Source: Pseudorhizobium flavum
GTDB taxonomy: Bacteria > Pseudomonadota > Alphaproteobacteria > Rhizobiales > Rhizobiaceae
Reading direction: 5' to 3'
NCBI RefSeq assembly: GCF_902502825.2
Contig: NZ_LR723670.1
Span: forward strand, 3,406,501 to 3,470,500
DNA: 64,000 nucleotides
The position numbers were made by a program, and so were the translations under genes. Under the pieces are notes generated by a model that worked only from the letters and a program-made list of their open reading frames with translations, did no database searches and had not been told where the DNA came from. Below, piece after piece: positions 9,222 to 18,472 of this stretch. Position 1 is the stretch's first letter. Each line of letters opens with the position of its first letter.

Positions 9222-10151
9222 ATGCAAACAAAACCTTTCCGGATCGGCACGCGCGGCAGCCCGCTCGCGCTGGCGCAGGCAGCGGAAACACGGGCCCGGC
9301 TGATGGCCGCGCATGACCTGCCCGAGGAGATGTTCGAGATCGTGGTCCTGTCCACCACGGGCGACCGCGTCACCGACCGGCCGCTGAGCGAGATCGGCGG
9401 CAAGGGCCTGTTCACGCTGGAACTGGAAGAGCAGCTTTCATCCGGCGAACTCGATTTCGCCGTTCATTCCTCCAAGGACATGCCGACGGTTCTCCCGAAC
9501 GGGTTGCATATCTCGGCCTACCTGCCGCGCGAGGATATTCGTGATGCATTGATCGGCCGTACGGCCCCGAGCCTCACTGCCCTGCCCGATGGCGCAACCG
9601 TGGGCACAGCCTCACTTCGCCGGCAGGCCCTCGTCCGCCGCATCCGACCGGACATACAGGTCACCATCTTCCGGGGCTCCGTCGGCACGCGGCTGCGCAA
9701 GCTCGACGAGGGCCATGTCGATGCCACCCTGCTTGCGTTCGCCGGACTGAAACGGCTGGCAAGGGAGGAAGTCGTCACGGAACTGCTCGATCCGGAACAC
9801 TTCCCGCCAGCGCCGGCCCAGGGGGCGATCTGCATCGAGAGCCGCATCGGCGACAGGCGGGTGGATACCCTTCTGGAAGCCGTCAACCACCGGCCCACCT
9901 ATGATGCCGTCAGCTGCGAGCGCGCCTTCCTGATGGCGCTCGACGGTTCATGCCGCACGCCGATCGCTGGCTATGCGCTCTGCGATGGCGATCACCTTCG
10001 TTTCTCCGGCCTCATCCTGACGCCGGACGGTCAGAAGGAATACTCCGTGGAGGTCGACGGAACGCGGACCGAGGCCGAAGCGCTTGGCCGGCGGGCTGGC
10101 GAAACCGTGCGGACCGCCGCAGGCCCCGGGTTCTTCGAGACCTGGAGCTAG
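9222..10151 (+). CDS. hemC: Hydroxymethylbilane synthase (porphobilinogen deaminase)
   Basis: 309 residues. Polymerises four porphobilinogens into hydroxymethylbilane in haem synthesis. [13 protein letters not shown] at the N-terminus, HSSKDMPT and [11 protein letters not shown] form the active site, and the dipyrromethane cofactor is attached to C244 in [12 protein letters not shown]. Start at 9222 gives the standard length; the frame stays open far upstream, but that is antisense to tsaD. hemD follows 4 bp later. Confidence 0.97.
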   Translation: MQTKPFRIGTRGSPLALAQAAETRARLMAAHDLPEEMFEIVVLSTTGDRVTDRPLSEIGGKGLFTLELEEQLSSGELDFAVHSSKDMPTVLPNGLHISAYLPREDIRDALIGRTAPSLTALPDGATVGTASLRRQALVRRIRPDIQVTIFRGSVGTRLRKLDEGHVDATLLAFAGLKRLAREEVVTELLDPEHFPPAPAQGAICIESRIGDRRVDTLLEAVNHRPTYDAVSCERAFLMALDGSCRTPIAGYALCDGDHLRFSGLILTPDGQKEYSVEVDGTRTEAEALGRRAGETVRTAAGPGFFETWS

Positions 10152-10155
10152 CGTC

Positions 10156-10875
10156 TTGCGCGTCCTCGTCACCCGCCCCGAACGAGCCGCAGCCAGGACC
10201 CTGGAGCGGCTGAGGGCTCTGGGGCACGATCCCGTCGCCTTCCCCGTCACCGCGGCTGAGCAGCGTCCGCAGCCGGTACGCGAGGCACTCGAGAAGCCGC
10301 ACAGTGCGATCCTGGTGACCAGCGCCGAGGCCGTCCGCGTCCTGCGGTCTCTTGGTGATACGATCTCCCGCCACCTCGGCGAAACCGTCTTTGCCGTCGG
10401 GGAAGCCACGGCCACGGTGCTGCGTGAGACTGGGTTCTCCGATATTCGGATTGCCGAGGGAACCGGCGCCAGCATGATGCGCCTTTTCGGAGAAGAGTTC
10501 GCTCAACTGGCTGCGACCTCGCCGCTGCTTTATCTCGCAGGCTATCCCCGTTCGCCCGCCCTAGAGGCAGGCCTGGTCACTCTTGGCGTGCCGGTGAATG
10601 TGGTGGAAGCCTACCGAATGCACCCTCTCCCGCTAGCGTCCGCGGCGGTGGAAGCGGTTCTCTGCCATCGGCCTGTCCACGCCGTCCTGTTCTACTCGCG
10701 GGAAACCGCCAGGCAGTTTTTCAAGGTGACGACTGTTGACGCCCTCGGCGCCCTCCTTGGCGTGCCTCTTCTGTGCCTGAGCGCGAATGTCAGCGAGGCC
10801 ATTCCGGAAAGCCTGCACTCCAACATTCGGGTTGCGGCGGGTCCGGACGAGGAGAGCCTCCTCGCCCTCCTTTAG
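10156..10875 (+). CDS. hemD: Uroporphyrinogen-III synthase
   Basis: 239 residues. Cyclises hydroxymethylbilane to uroporphyrinogen III. The protein is weakly conserved, as is normal for HemD, but has VLVTRPE at the start, the AILVTSAEAVRVL block, VFAVGEATATVLRETGF and AVLFYSRETARQF. The likely start is TTG at 10156-10158, with GGAG eight bases upstream and only 4 bp after hemC; no ATG occurs near there in frame. Second gene of the hemC-hemD-Mic60-hemY cluster. Confidence 0.92.
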   Translation: MRVLVTRPERAAARTLERLRALGHDPVAFPVTAAEQRPQPVREALEKPHSAILVTSAEAVRVLRSLGDTISRHLGETVFAVGEATATVLRETGFSDIRIAEGTGASMMRLFGEEFAQLAATSPLLYLAGYPRSPALEAGLVTLGVPVNVVEAYRMHPLPLASAAVEAVLCHRPVHAVLFYSRETARQFFKVTTVDALGALLGVPLLCLSANVSEAIPESLHSNIRVAAGPDEESLLALL

Positions 10876-10964
10876 TCTGTCACCAGGTCCAAAATCGGCT
10901 TGGCCCCTTTCCTTCACACGCCCTCCTTACTAGTTTCAGAAGGAAGTTGCAGAACGAGGTCTTG

Positions 10965-12218
10965 ATGGAACCGGAAAAGCCGAACCGCCGCCCGAAGGCG
11001 AAGAAAGAACCGACCACGATCGACCTGACGGCGGAGGAGGCATCGGTCGCCGAGCCCGTGCGCAGCAACGATTCCGACAACGGGACAGACACTTCGCCTG
11101 AGACTTCCTTCGAGGAGAAACCGACGGCAGAAAGCGCAGCAGGCTCCCTGCCGCCACAATCGGAGAATGCTGACGCAGAGACCTCGCCGGATCCTATGCC
11201 GACGGAACCCCAGCCGGAGCCGATAGCCGCGCCGGAGGATACCATGGCCCAGCAGGAAGAGCCCGCACCGCCGGCGCGATCCTCGGGCCCGTCTGCTTCC
11301 ACACTTGTCGCAGCCGGTATTTTCGGTGGCATCGTCGCGCTCGCCCTCGCTGGCAGCATGCAATATTCCGGCTACCTCCCCGCCGCTGCACCGCCGCAGA
11401 ATTCGAGCGCGGATATTCAGGCACTGCGCCAGGAAGTCGAAGCCCTACGTCAGGCGCCGGCTTCAGCTCCTGCACCGGCTCCCGATCCGGAACTCGCTTC
11501 TCGTCTGGACGCCCTCGAGACCGCCGTCGCGCAACGCGCCGACGACAGCGGAATTGAGGAAAGACTTGCCTCGCTGGAGCAGCAGTTGCAGTCGGTCCAG
11601 AGCGCTTCCCAGGGGACTGCATCGGAGAATTCCGCGCGGCTGGATGAGTTGCAGGGTCGTCTCGACACAGCCGAGGCAAAGCTGAATGAACCGGGAGCGG
11701 AGGAAGCCGCGGCACGCGCCATTGCTGCTGCCGCCCTGAAGGCTGCCATCGACCGCGGCGGCGCGTTCGCGGGCGAACTCGACACCTTCGCCGCCGTCTC
11801 GCCCGATCCCCAGGTCGCAGACCAACTCCGCCCCTATGCCGAGGATGGCGTTCCCACCCACGCTCAGTTGGTGGAACGGTTCGCCTCGGCAAGAGAGGCG
11901 ATCCTGGATGCGGTTTCCACGCCACAGGAATACCAGGGCATAACCAGCCGTCTGATGACGAGCGCCCTTTCCGTCGTCAAGGTCCGCCGCACGGGCGATA
12001 CACAGGGTGACAGCCCGGAGGCTATCGTCTCCAGGATGCAAAATGCGCTTCAGTCGGGTGACCTTTCCGCTGCGGCAACCGAATGGAATGCCCTGCCGCA
12101 AGAGGCCAAGGACGCCTCGGCGGACTTCAAGCAGGCGCTGGATGCACGCATTGCCGTGAACGGGCTTATTGGCGACGCCCTTACCCGCGCCGTCAGCGAA
12201 ACCGGCTCGCAGAACTGA
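10965..12218 (+). CDS. Mitofilin/Mic60-like inner membrane protein (COG4223)
   Basis: 417 residues. A charged, Pro/Glu-rich cytoplasmic tail (1-110) precedes one membrane span (about 112-133), a coiled-coil region rich in EALRQ/LEQQLQ heptads (about 145-250), and a helical C-terminal domain of the mitofilin type. Alphaproteobacterial homologues between hem genes are reported relatives of mitochondrial Mic60, which shapes crista junctions; a membrane-shaping role here is inference. Start at 10965 has GAGG upstream. hemY follows after 11 bp. Confidence 0.85.
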   Translation: MEPEKPNRRPKAKKEPTTIDLTAEEASVAEPVRSNDSDNGTDTSPETSFEEKPTAESAAGSLPPQSENADAETSPDPMPTEPQPEPIAAPEDTMAQQEEPAPPARSSGPSASTLVAAGIFGGIVALALAGSMQYSGYLPAAAPPQNSSADIQALRQEVEALRQAPASAPAPAPDPELASRLDALETAVAQRADDSGIEERLASLEQQLQSVQSASQGTASENSARLDELQGRLDTAEAKLNEPGAEEAAARAIAAAALKAAIDRGGAFAGELDTFAAVSPDPQVADQLRPYAEDGVPTHAQLVERFASAREAILDAVSTPQEYQGITSRLMTSALSVVKVRRTGDTQGDSPEAIVSRMQNALQSGDLSAAATEWNALPQEAKDASADFKQALDARIAVNGLIGDALTRAVSETGSQN

Positions 12219-12229
12219 GGAATGGCAGA

Positions 12230-13879
12230 ATGATCAGATTATTTGCGTTCATCATTGTCGTCCTCGCCCTCGGCTGGGGCTTCGCCTGGCTCGCGGACCG
12301 CCCTGGCCTGATTGCGATCACCTGGCAGGATTACCTGATCGAAACGAGCCTGATGGTCGCGGCGACCGCCGTCGCCGCCTTGATTGCGGCCGTCATGATT
12401 CTCTGGTGGCTGGTTCAACTCATCTGGACTTCACCCCATTCCGTGCGTCGTTTTTTCCGCGCCCGCAAGCGTGACAGGGGCTATCAGGCACTCTCCACCG
12501 GGCTGATTGCCGCGGGCGCCGGCAATGCCATTCTTGCTCGCAAGATGAGCCTGCGCGCCCAGGGCTTGCTGCGCGCTGACCAGGAGCCGCTGCTCCACCT
12601 CCTCGACGCCCAGGCCGCCCTGATCGAGGGGCGCCACGACGATGCGCGCCGGCGCTTCGAACGTATGGCCGAAGACCCCGAAACGCGGGAACTCGGCCTC
12701 CGAGGCCTGTATGTTGAAGCGCGCCGTGCCGGAGCCGACGAAGCGGCACGGCAATATGCTGAACGCGCCGCTGAACACGCGCCCTATCTCCCTTGGGCGG
12801 CAGAGGCCACTCTGGAAGCCCGCTGTCGGGAAGGCCGGTGGGACGAAGCGATCCGCCTGCTGGAACAGCAGCGCATCGCCAATGTCATCGACAGGAAGCA
12901 GGCGGATCGCTGGAAGGCCGTTCTCCTGACCGCAAAGGCCGGTGAGCGGCTGGAAGCCGACCCCAAGGGCGCCCGCGACGACGCTCTAGCAGCGCTGAAG
13001 CTAGCCAAGGATCTGGTTCCCGCCGCCATCATCGCGGCCAAGGCCTATCTGCGCGAAGACAATATCCGTCGCGCCGCATCCGTGCTTGAAGGGGTGTGGA
13101 AGGTATCGCCGCATCCGGAGATTGCCAGAACCTATGTCCGGGCCAGAAGCGGTGACAGTGCGGTCGACCGCCTGAAGCGGGCCGAGAAGCTGGAAGCAGC
13201 GCGTCCCAACAATGTCGAATCCCTGGTCGCCGTCGCCGAAGCGGCCCTCGATGCGCGGGAGCTGAAGCGGGCCCGGGAGAAAGCCGAAGCGGCCTCCCGC
13301 ATGAGCCCCCGGGAGAGCATCTATCTGCTGCTGGCCGACATCGAGGAAGCTGATACCGGAGATCAGGGCCGCATCCGCCACTGGATGGCTCAGGCGCTTC
13401 GGGCTCCGCGCGATCCAGCCTGGGTGGCCGACGGTCTCGTATCCGAGCACTGGCTGCCGATGTCGCCCGTTTCCGGCCGCATCGATGCGTTCGAATGGAA
13501 AGTGCCCTTTGGGCAGCTCGAGGGTCCTGTCGAGGAAGGCGATCTTGCCGGCAAGGCGATTGCGGAACTGCCGCCGGTGACCTCGGAGCCCGAGCCCGAG
13601 CCGGAACCCGAGCAGAAGCAATCGGCCACGATGCTGGACGTGACGCCCGCAGCGCCTGCAGAGCCTGAAACGGCGCCCGCGCCTGCCAGTACCGCGCCGG
13701 ACAACAAGCACGACGAGAACCGCGTCATCCCGCTTGCTGCAGGCGCGGAACAGAAGGCGCCGCCGGCAAGGAAGGAAGAGGCGGAGCCCGACCCGTTCTT
13801 CGGCCGACCGCCGGATGATCCGGGCGTCAAGGATCCGTCCGCATCATCCCACCCCGCCAATCGCCTCCGGCTGTTCTGA
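12230..13879 (+). CDS. hemY: HemY-like TPR membrane protein
   Basis: 549 residues. Two N-terminal membrane spans (about 2-20 and 40-63), then the HemY_N region RRFFRARKRDRGYQALSTGLIA and tetratricopeptide-like helical repeats to about residue 420. The tail is low-complexity, rich in Glu/Pro/Ala. In enterobacteria HemY is linked to late haem synthesis; its molecular role remains poorly defined. This is the COG3898 protein, not the protoporphyrinogen oxidase also called HemY. Position after hemC, hemD and Mic60 supports the assignment. Confidence 0.9.
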   Translation: MIRLFAFIIVVLALGWGFAWLADRPGLIAITWQDYLIETSLMVAATAVAALIAAVMILWWLVQLIWTSPHSVRRFFRARKRDRGYQALSTGLIAAGAGNAILARKMSLRAQGLLRADQEPLLHLLDAQAALIEGRHDDARRRFERMAEDPETRELGLRGLYVEARRAGADEAARQYAERAAEHAPYLPWAAEATLEARCREGRWDEAIRLLEQQRIANVIDRKQADRWKAVLLTAKAGERLEADPKGARDDALAALKLAKDLVPAAIIAAKAYLREDNIRRAASVLEGVWKVSPHPEIARTYVRARSGDSAVDRLKRAEKLEAARPNNVESLVAVAEAALDARELKRAREKAEAASRMSPRESIYLLLADIEEADTGDQGRIRHWMAQALRAPRDPAWVADGLVSEHWLPMSPVSGRIDAFEWKVPFGQLEGPVEEGDLAGKAIAELPPVTSEPEPEPEPEQKQSATMLDVTPAAPAEPETAPAPASTAPDNKHDENRVIPLAAGAEQKAPPARKEEAEPDPFFGRPPDDPGVKDPSASSHPANRLRLF

Positions 13880-13890
13880 GAGGCCGGCCG

Positions 13891-14355
13891 ATGTTCGAAC
13901 GCTTCCAGGCCTTCATCCAGAATCTTGCTGCACGTGAACCGGAGCGCGCATTCGCGCCGGGGGACCCGCGCGTCGCATTTGCAGGCCTCTGTTTCCAGGT
14001 CATGGAAGCAGACGGAACCGTCTCGGACGAGGAGCAACGGCACCTCCGCGACCTGCTCCGGGAGCGCTACGACCTCACCGAAGAGCAACTGACCGAACTG
14101 ATGCATGCCGGGCGTGACGCAGGGCAGGAGGCGGTGGACTACTACCGCTTCACCTCCGACCTCGGCCGACACCTCGACCCCGACCAGCGCGTCGAGCTCC
14201 TGGGCGTGCTTTGGGACCTCGTTCACGCCGATGGCAAGCGAAGCGAGATGGAGGACCACGTGATTTGGCGGATCGCCGACCTGCTCGGCGTATCCCCCCG
14301 CGATCGCGTCCTGCAGCGCCAGGGGGCAGAGGCGCGATCCGAGCCCGAGGCATGA
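13891..14355 (+). CDS. TerB-family (tellurite-resistance-like) protein
   Basis: 154 residues, all-helical. The TerB-type pattern is two homologous halves, FAGLCFQVMEADGTVSDEE and LLGVLWDLVHADGKRSEMED, each with an acidic A/ADG loop resembling a metal-binding site. No export signal. Function in this lineage is not established; the name comes from the fold, not from tellurite resistance. It starts 11 bp after hemY and overlaps the next gene by 4 bp, so it is likely co-transcribed with both. Confidence 0.85.
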   Translation: MFERFQAFIQNLAAREPERAFAPGDPRVAFAGLCFQVMEADGTVSDEEQRHLRDLLRERYDLTEEQLTELMHAGRDAGQEAVDYYRFTSDLGRHLDPDQRVELLGVLWDLVHADGKRSEMEDHVIWRIADLLGVSPRDRVLQRQGAEARSEPEA

Positions 14356-15149
14356 TGCCCAAGAGCAGGCCGTCCATGCCCAGCAAGCCACCCGGTGCGC
14401 AGCGGAAGCTTCCGGTACTGGTCGTGTTGCACCAGGAGAATTCCTCGTCGGGCCGCGTTGGGCAGATGCTGGTCGAGAAGGGTTTTCCGCTCGACATCCG
14501 CCGGCCCGTCCTCGGTGATCCGCTGCCGGAGACACTTGCGGGGCATTCCGGCGCCGTCATCTTCGGCGGCCCGATGAGCGCCAATGATCCCGAACCCTAC
14601 ATCCGCAAGGAAACGGACTGGATCGGAGTGCCGCTGAAGGAAAACAAGCCTTTCCTCGGCATCTGCCTCGGCGCGCAGATGATGGTTCGCCATCTCGGGG
14701 GAACGGTCGCGGCACACAAGAACGACTTGACCGAAATCGGCTGGTATCCTCTCCGGGCGACGGAGCATGGCCGGCTGCTCATGCCGCACTGGCCGCAGAT
14801 GGTCTATCATTTCCATAGGGAAGGTTTCAGCCTGCCCCACGGTGCCCAGCGCCTTGCGGAAGGCGATGCCTATCCCAACCAGGCGATCCGCTATGGCGAC
14901 AATGCGTGGGGCGTGCAGTTTCACGCCGAGTTGACGCGTGCCATGATGCAGCGCTGGGTGGTACGCGGTGAGCACCGCTTCATCATGCCGAATGCGCAGA
15001 AAGGAAGCGAGCATCTCGAGGGGCGGATGATCTTTGATGCGCCGCTCAGGCAGTGGCTCTGGCACTTCCTCGATCTGATCTTTGAACGCGATGCAGCGTC
15101 GACCTCCGGAGCGAGGCCGGTTTCGGATGGTCCTCGAGCCGCCTCATAG
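14352..15149 (+). CDS. Class I glutamine amidotransferase-like protein
   Basis: 265 residues. Catalytic Cys is C105 in FLGICLGAQMM, and the His/Glu pair lies in WGVQFHAELT, so the triad is complete. FGGPMSAND is typical of the GMP-synthase-like subfamily (COG0518), which acts without an attached synthetase domain; the acceptor substrate is unknown. The start ATG at 14352 overlaps the TerB gene stop (ATGA), indicating coupled translation. It faces the convergent MFS gene. Confidence 0.88.
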   Translation: MMPKSRPSMPSKPPGAQRKLPVLVVLHQENSSSGRVGQMLVEKGFPLDIRRPVLGDPLPETLAGHSGAVIFGGPMSANDPEPYIRKETDWIGVPLKENKPFLGICLGAQMMVRHLGGTVAAHKNDLTEIGWYPLRATEHGRLLMPHWPQMVYHFHREGFSLPHGAQRLAEGDAYPNQAIRYGDNAWGVQFHAELTRAMMQRWVVRGEHRFIMPNAQKGSEHLEGRMIFDAPLRQWLWHFLDLIFERDAASTSGARPVSDGPRAAS

Positions 15150-15169
15150 CAGAATGAACAGCTGGAGCC

Positions 15170-16405
15170 CTAGCGATCCGGTGCGTCCAGGCTGTCGATC
15201 CGGCGCAACTGGGGAAACTTCATGGCCCAGATCCACGCCACGGCAAGCGTACCGGCACCACCGATGACGACGGCGGGCACGGCCCCGATGATGGACGCCA
15301 TGGTGCCGGCACGGAACTCGCCGAGTTCGTTCGATGCGCCGACAAACACCATGTTCACGGCATTGACCCGCCCGCGGACCTCGTCTGGAGTCCAGAGCAC
15401 GATCAGCGTTTCGCGGACGTAGACCGAGATCATGTCGGATGCGCCCATCAGCATGAGTGCCGCGATCGACAGCCATGCCGTCTGCGACAGGCCGAACACG
15501 ATCGTCCCGGCACCGAACAGGGCAACGCCGATGAACATTGCCGTGCCGGCGTGGCTCCGGATGGGGTAGAAGGCAAGCCAGAGGGCGACGGCGACGGCTC
15601 CTATACCGGGTGCTGCACGCAGCAGCCCCAGTCCCCAGGGACCGAGCACCAGGATGTCACGCGCGAAGATCGGCATCAGTGCCACGGCGCCCCCGAGCAG
15701 CACTGCGAACAGGTCGAGCGAGATGGCGCCGAGCACCACCTTTTCCCGGCTGATGAAGTGGAAGCCGGCGAGGATCTCGCTCCAGCTCACCGTCTTCGAT
15801 CCCGTACGCTGTGCCGGCTTCGGGATCAGGATGACGAGGATCACCGCCAGCACCATCATTCCGAATGCGACAGAATAGGCGACGGTCGCACTGAGACCGT
15901 AGAGCAGACCACCGGCCACCGGCCCGACGATCGAGGCGGTCTGCCAGGAGGACGAGTTCCAGGCGATGGCGTTGGCGAGATCACGCTCCGGCACAAGGTT
16001 AGGCGCCAGCGACTGCACCGCCGGACCCATGAAGGCGCGCTCGATGCCGAAGACCGTAAGGATCAGGAAGACCACCCACGGGATGAAGAGACCGGCATTG
16101 GTGAGAAAGAGAAGGGCAAGGGCACAGGCAGCTCCCACCGCGAGACAGATGGCGACAATGGCGCGTCGGTTGTAACGATCTGCGACGGAGCCCGTCACCA
16201 GGATCAACAGCAGCGAAGGCAGGAACTGGAACAGGCCGATCAGCCCGAGGTAGAGTGCACTGCCGGTCTCGTCATACATTTGCCAGCCGACCGAGACACT
16301 GATGATCTGGATCGCGAAGGCAGCAAGGAAACGGGCGGTGAAGAAGCGGGCATAGGATGCATGCCGAAAGGCTGCGAACCGGTCACCAGGTATTGAAGCG
16401 GACAT
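15170..16405 (-). CDS. MFS transporter, EntS/MFS_3-like
   Basis: 411 residues with 12 predicted membrane spans. The early FTARFLAAFAIQIISVSVGWQMYD and the loop motif GSVADRYNRRAIV are typical of the EntS-like exporter branch. Substrate unknown; siderophore or drug export is suggested only by family. The start MSASIPGDRF at 16405 has GGAAAG upstream; a longer frame to 16444 lacks support. The gene stands alone, with plus-strand genes on both sides. Confidence 0.87.
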   Translation of the reverse strand: MSASIPGDRFAAFRHASYARFFTARFLAAFAIQIISVSVGWQMYDETGSALYLGLIGLFQFLPSLLLILVTGSVADRYNRRAIVAICLAVGAACALALLFLTNAGLFIPWVVFLILTVFGIERAFMGPAVQSLAPNLVPERDLANAIAWNSSSWQTASIVGPVAGGLLYGLSATVAYSVAFGMMVLAVILVILIPKPAQRTGSKTVSWSEILAGFHFISREKVVLGAISLDLFAVLLGGAVALMPIFARDILVLGPWGLGLLRAAPGIGAVAVALWLAFYPIRSHAGTAMFIGVALFGAGTIVFGLSQTAWLSIAALMLMGASDMISVYVRETLIVLWTPDEVRGRVNAVNMVFVGASNELGEFRAGTMASIIGAVPAVVIGGAGTLAVAWIWAMKFPQLRRIDSLDAPDR

Positions 16406-16537
16406 TGCGATGAGGCTTTCCAGAGGTGAGCACTGTCCGGACACCCGTTAAACATGATTCGGATGCCCCGCCGGCGCGGCACTTGCTCGTTAGTCCCCCA
16501 ATGTCTACATGTCTGTCAACTCGAAATGGAGACCTGA

Positions 16538-16828
16538 ATGCTCGCGCTGTTTCAGACGATTGACCTGGCCTTGAACCTCTATACCTGGATCTTGATTGGC
16601 AGCGCCATCTTCTCCTGGCTCTATGCCTTCAACGTCATCAATTCCAGCAACCAGTTCGTCAACGCCATCGGCACCTTCCTTTATAACGTGACGGAACCGG
16701 TGCTGCGTCCGATCCGCCGCGTCATGCCGGATTTGGGTGGTATAGACATCTCGCCGATCATCGTCCTGCTGCTCATCTTCTTCCTGCGTTCGCTGCTATG
16801 GACGAGCATCTACCCAATGGTGGCTTGA
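16538..16828 (+). CDS. yggT: YggT family membrane protein
   Basis: 96 residues with two membrane spans (about 12-30 and 70-90) flanking the YggT signature [25 protein letters not shown]. The family is associated with osmotic tolerance and, in some bacteria, cell division; the mechanism is not defined. The end overlaps the DUF167 gene by 31 bp, the common yggT-yggU arrangement. Confidence 0.92.
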   Translation: MLALFQTIDLALNLYTWILIGSAIFSWLYAFNVINSSNQFVNAIGTFLYNVTEPVLRPIRRVMPDLGGIDISPIIVLLLIFFLRSLLWTSIYPMVA

Positions 16829-17139
16829 ACCTGCCCTACAGCCGGCATGGCGACCATCTCCGCCTCTCGGTCAGGCTGACGCCGGCCGGTGGACGCAACA
16901 GCATAGACGGCGCAGAAACAGCCGATGACGGAACGGTCTTCCTCAAGGCTCGCGTATCCGCTGTTGCCGAAGGCGGCAAGGCCAACAGGGCGCTGGTCGA
17001 ACTGCTCGCCAAATCGCTTCGTCTGCCGAAAAGTTCCTTCTCAATCCTCAGTGGCGAAACCGCCCGAAAGAAAATCCTCCGGATCGATGGCGACCCGGAG
17101 GATTTGGCATCACGGTTGAAGACCCTGATCGGGTCCTGA
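16798..17139 (+). CDS. DUF167 (YggU family) protein
   Basis: 113 residues. The DUF167 core is [16 protein letters not shown] followed by [38 protein letters not shown]. Small alpha/beta protein of unknown biochemical function, nearly always next to yggT. The start lies inside the end of yggT. It ends one base before the convergent ppa stop. Confidence 0.92.
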   Translation: MDEHLPNGGLNLPYSRHGDHLRLSVRLTPAGGRNSIDGAETADDGTVFLKARVSAVAEGGKANRALVELLAKSLRLPKSSFSILSGETARKKILRIDGDPEDLASRLKTLIGS

Positions 17140-17673
17140 TTATTTCTTGGCCTGGTAGCGCTCGATCGCCTCTACGATCAGCTGCTTGGCGACCGAAACG
17201 TCATGCCAGCCACCGATCTTGACCCACTTGCCGGGCTCCAGATCCTTGTAGTGTTCGAAGAAGTGTTCGATCTGCTTGAGGGTGATGTCCGGCAGGTCGC
17301 TGTAGTTTTCGATCTTGTCGTAGCGGCGGGTCAGCTTCGGCACGGGGACGGCGATGATCTTCTCGTCCTTGCCGCCATCGTCTTCCATGATCATCACGCC
17401 GACGGGGCGAACGTTGATGACGCACCCGGGAACGAGCGGACGCGTGTTGCAGATGAGAACGTCGATCGGGTCACCGTCTTCGGACAGCGTATGGGGCACG
17501 AAGCCGTAGTTCCCCGGATAGGTCATCGGGGTATAGAGGAAGCGATCGACGACCAGTGCGCCGGCGTCCTTGTCCATTTCATACTTGATGGGATGGCCGC
17601 CCACTGGCACTTCGACGATGACATTGACGTCATCAGGCGGGTTCTTCCCTACGGAAATTGCATCGATACGCAT
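17140..17673 (-). CDS. ppa: Inorganic pyrophosphatase
   Basis: 177-residue family I soluble pyrophosphatase that hydrolyses pyrophosphate to drive biosynthesis. Active-site features: [41 protein letters not shown] (the metal-binding Asp cluster) and [13 protein letters not shown]. Length and motif order are standard. Starts at ATG 17673. Confidence 0.97.
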   Translation of the reverse strand: MRIDAISVGKNPPDDVNVIVEVPVGGHPIKYEMDKDAGALVVDRFLYTPMTYPGNYGFVPHTLSEDGDPIDVLICNTRPLVPGCVINVRPVGVMIMEDDGGKDEKIIAVPVPKLTRRYDKIENYSDLPDITLKQIEHFFEHYKDLEPGKWVKIGGWHDVSVAKQLIVEAIERYQAKK

Positions 17674-17773
17674 TCTTCTCCCCGGGTGAGGTATGACGAT
17701 GCGCCTCGATACTGGGTATTATGTTGCAAGGCAACAAGGCTTTGGTCGTGAGGAAACGCTTGCGCGCGCCTCG

Positions 17774-18283
17774 TCAGCGCGGCCAGACGAACCCGATCTT
17801 GCGCAATGAGGTCCCACCGAAGTCCTCCATGCCCTCCACCATGTCGAGCCCACCATGACGGCGGAAGAAGCGCGCGGCGTGTTCGCTGTCTTCAAGGCAC
17901 CAGACCACCAGACCATCGCAGCCCAGCGATTTGAGGAGCCGCCGGCTTTCACCGAACAGGCGGCGACCGAGGCCTATTCCCTGGAATTCCGGGCGCAGGT
18001 AGATCTCGTAGACCTCGCCATCGTAAGGGAGCGCTTTTGCACGGTTGAGCCCTATCGTGGCATAGCCGGCAATCGTTCCAGCGACTTCCAGCACGAGAAG
18101 TGTCGCCGGTCCGCGTGTCGCCTTGCGCCACCAGGCCTCGCCCCGGCGCTCCAGCATCTGGATCAGCGGCTTGTGCGGAATGAGGCCAGCATAGGCCTGG
18201 TTCCACGAGACGCGGTGCGTGTCCGCTATCGCGCACGCATCTTGCGGCTCCGCTCGCCGCACATCGATCGACAACGTCTTCAT
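17774..18283 (-). CDS. GNAT family N-acetyltransferase
   Basis: 169 residues, single GNAT domain. The acetyl-CoA pyrophosphate loop is RPEFQGIGLGRRLF (about residues 97-110), preceded by the beta-strand YEIYL. The N-terminal VRRAEPQDACAIADTHRVSW and the substrate-side WNQAYAGLIP are typical of small-molecule or peptide acetyltransferases; substrate unknown. Upstream of ppa on the same strand with a 100-bp gap, so co-transcription is uncertain. Confidence 0.87.
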   Translation of the reverse strand: MKTLSIDVRRAEPQDACAIADTHRVSWNQAYAGLIPHKPLIQMLERRGEAWWRKATRGPATLLVLEVAGTIAGYATIGLNRAKALPYDGEVYEIYLRPEFQGIGLGRRLFGESRRLLKSLGCDGLVVWCLEDSEHAARFFRRHGGLDMVEGMEDFGGTSLRKIGFVWPR

Positions 18284-18422
18284 AACGCCACTCTGGACCC
18301 GATCATCGGGCTTCGCGAGATATGATAAAGCGTCAGAACGGCTGTCCCCAGCATTGGTTCTGGCGCCTTCGAGACGAAGTTAACGCTTTTTTTACGATGG
18401 GAACAAGGGTGTGCGGGATTAA

Positions 18423-18456
18423 GACACAAAAAGAAAACCCGGCGGATCGCCGGGTT
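18423..18456 (-). terminator. Intrinsic terminator of typA
   Basis: On the minus strand, 16 bp past the typA stop: a 9-bp stem AACCCGGCG / CGCCGGGTT with a 3-nt loop, followed by TTCTTTTTGTGT. A canonical Rho-independent terminator. Confidence 0.9.
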
Positions 18457-18472
18457 CTCGAAGGTCGATGTC

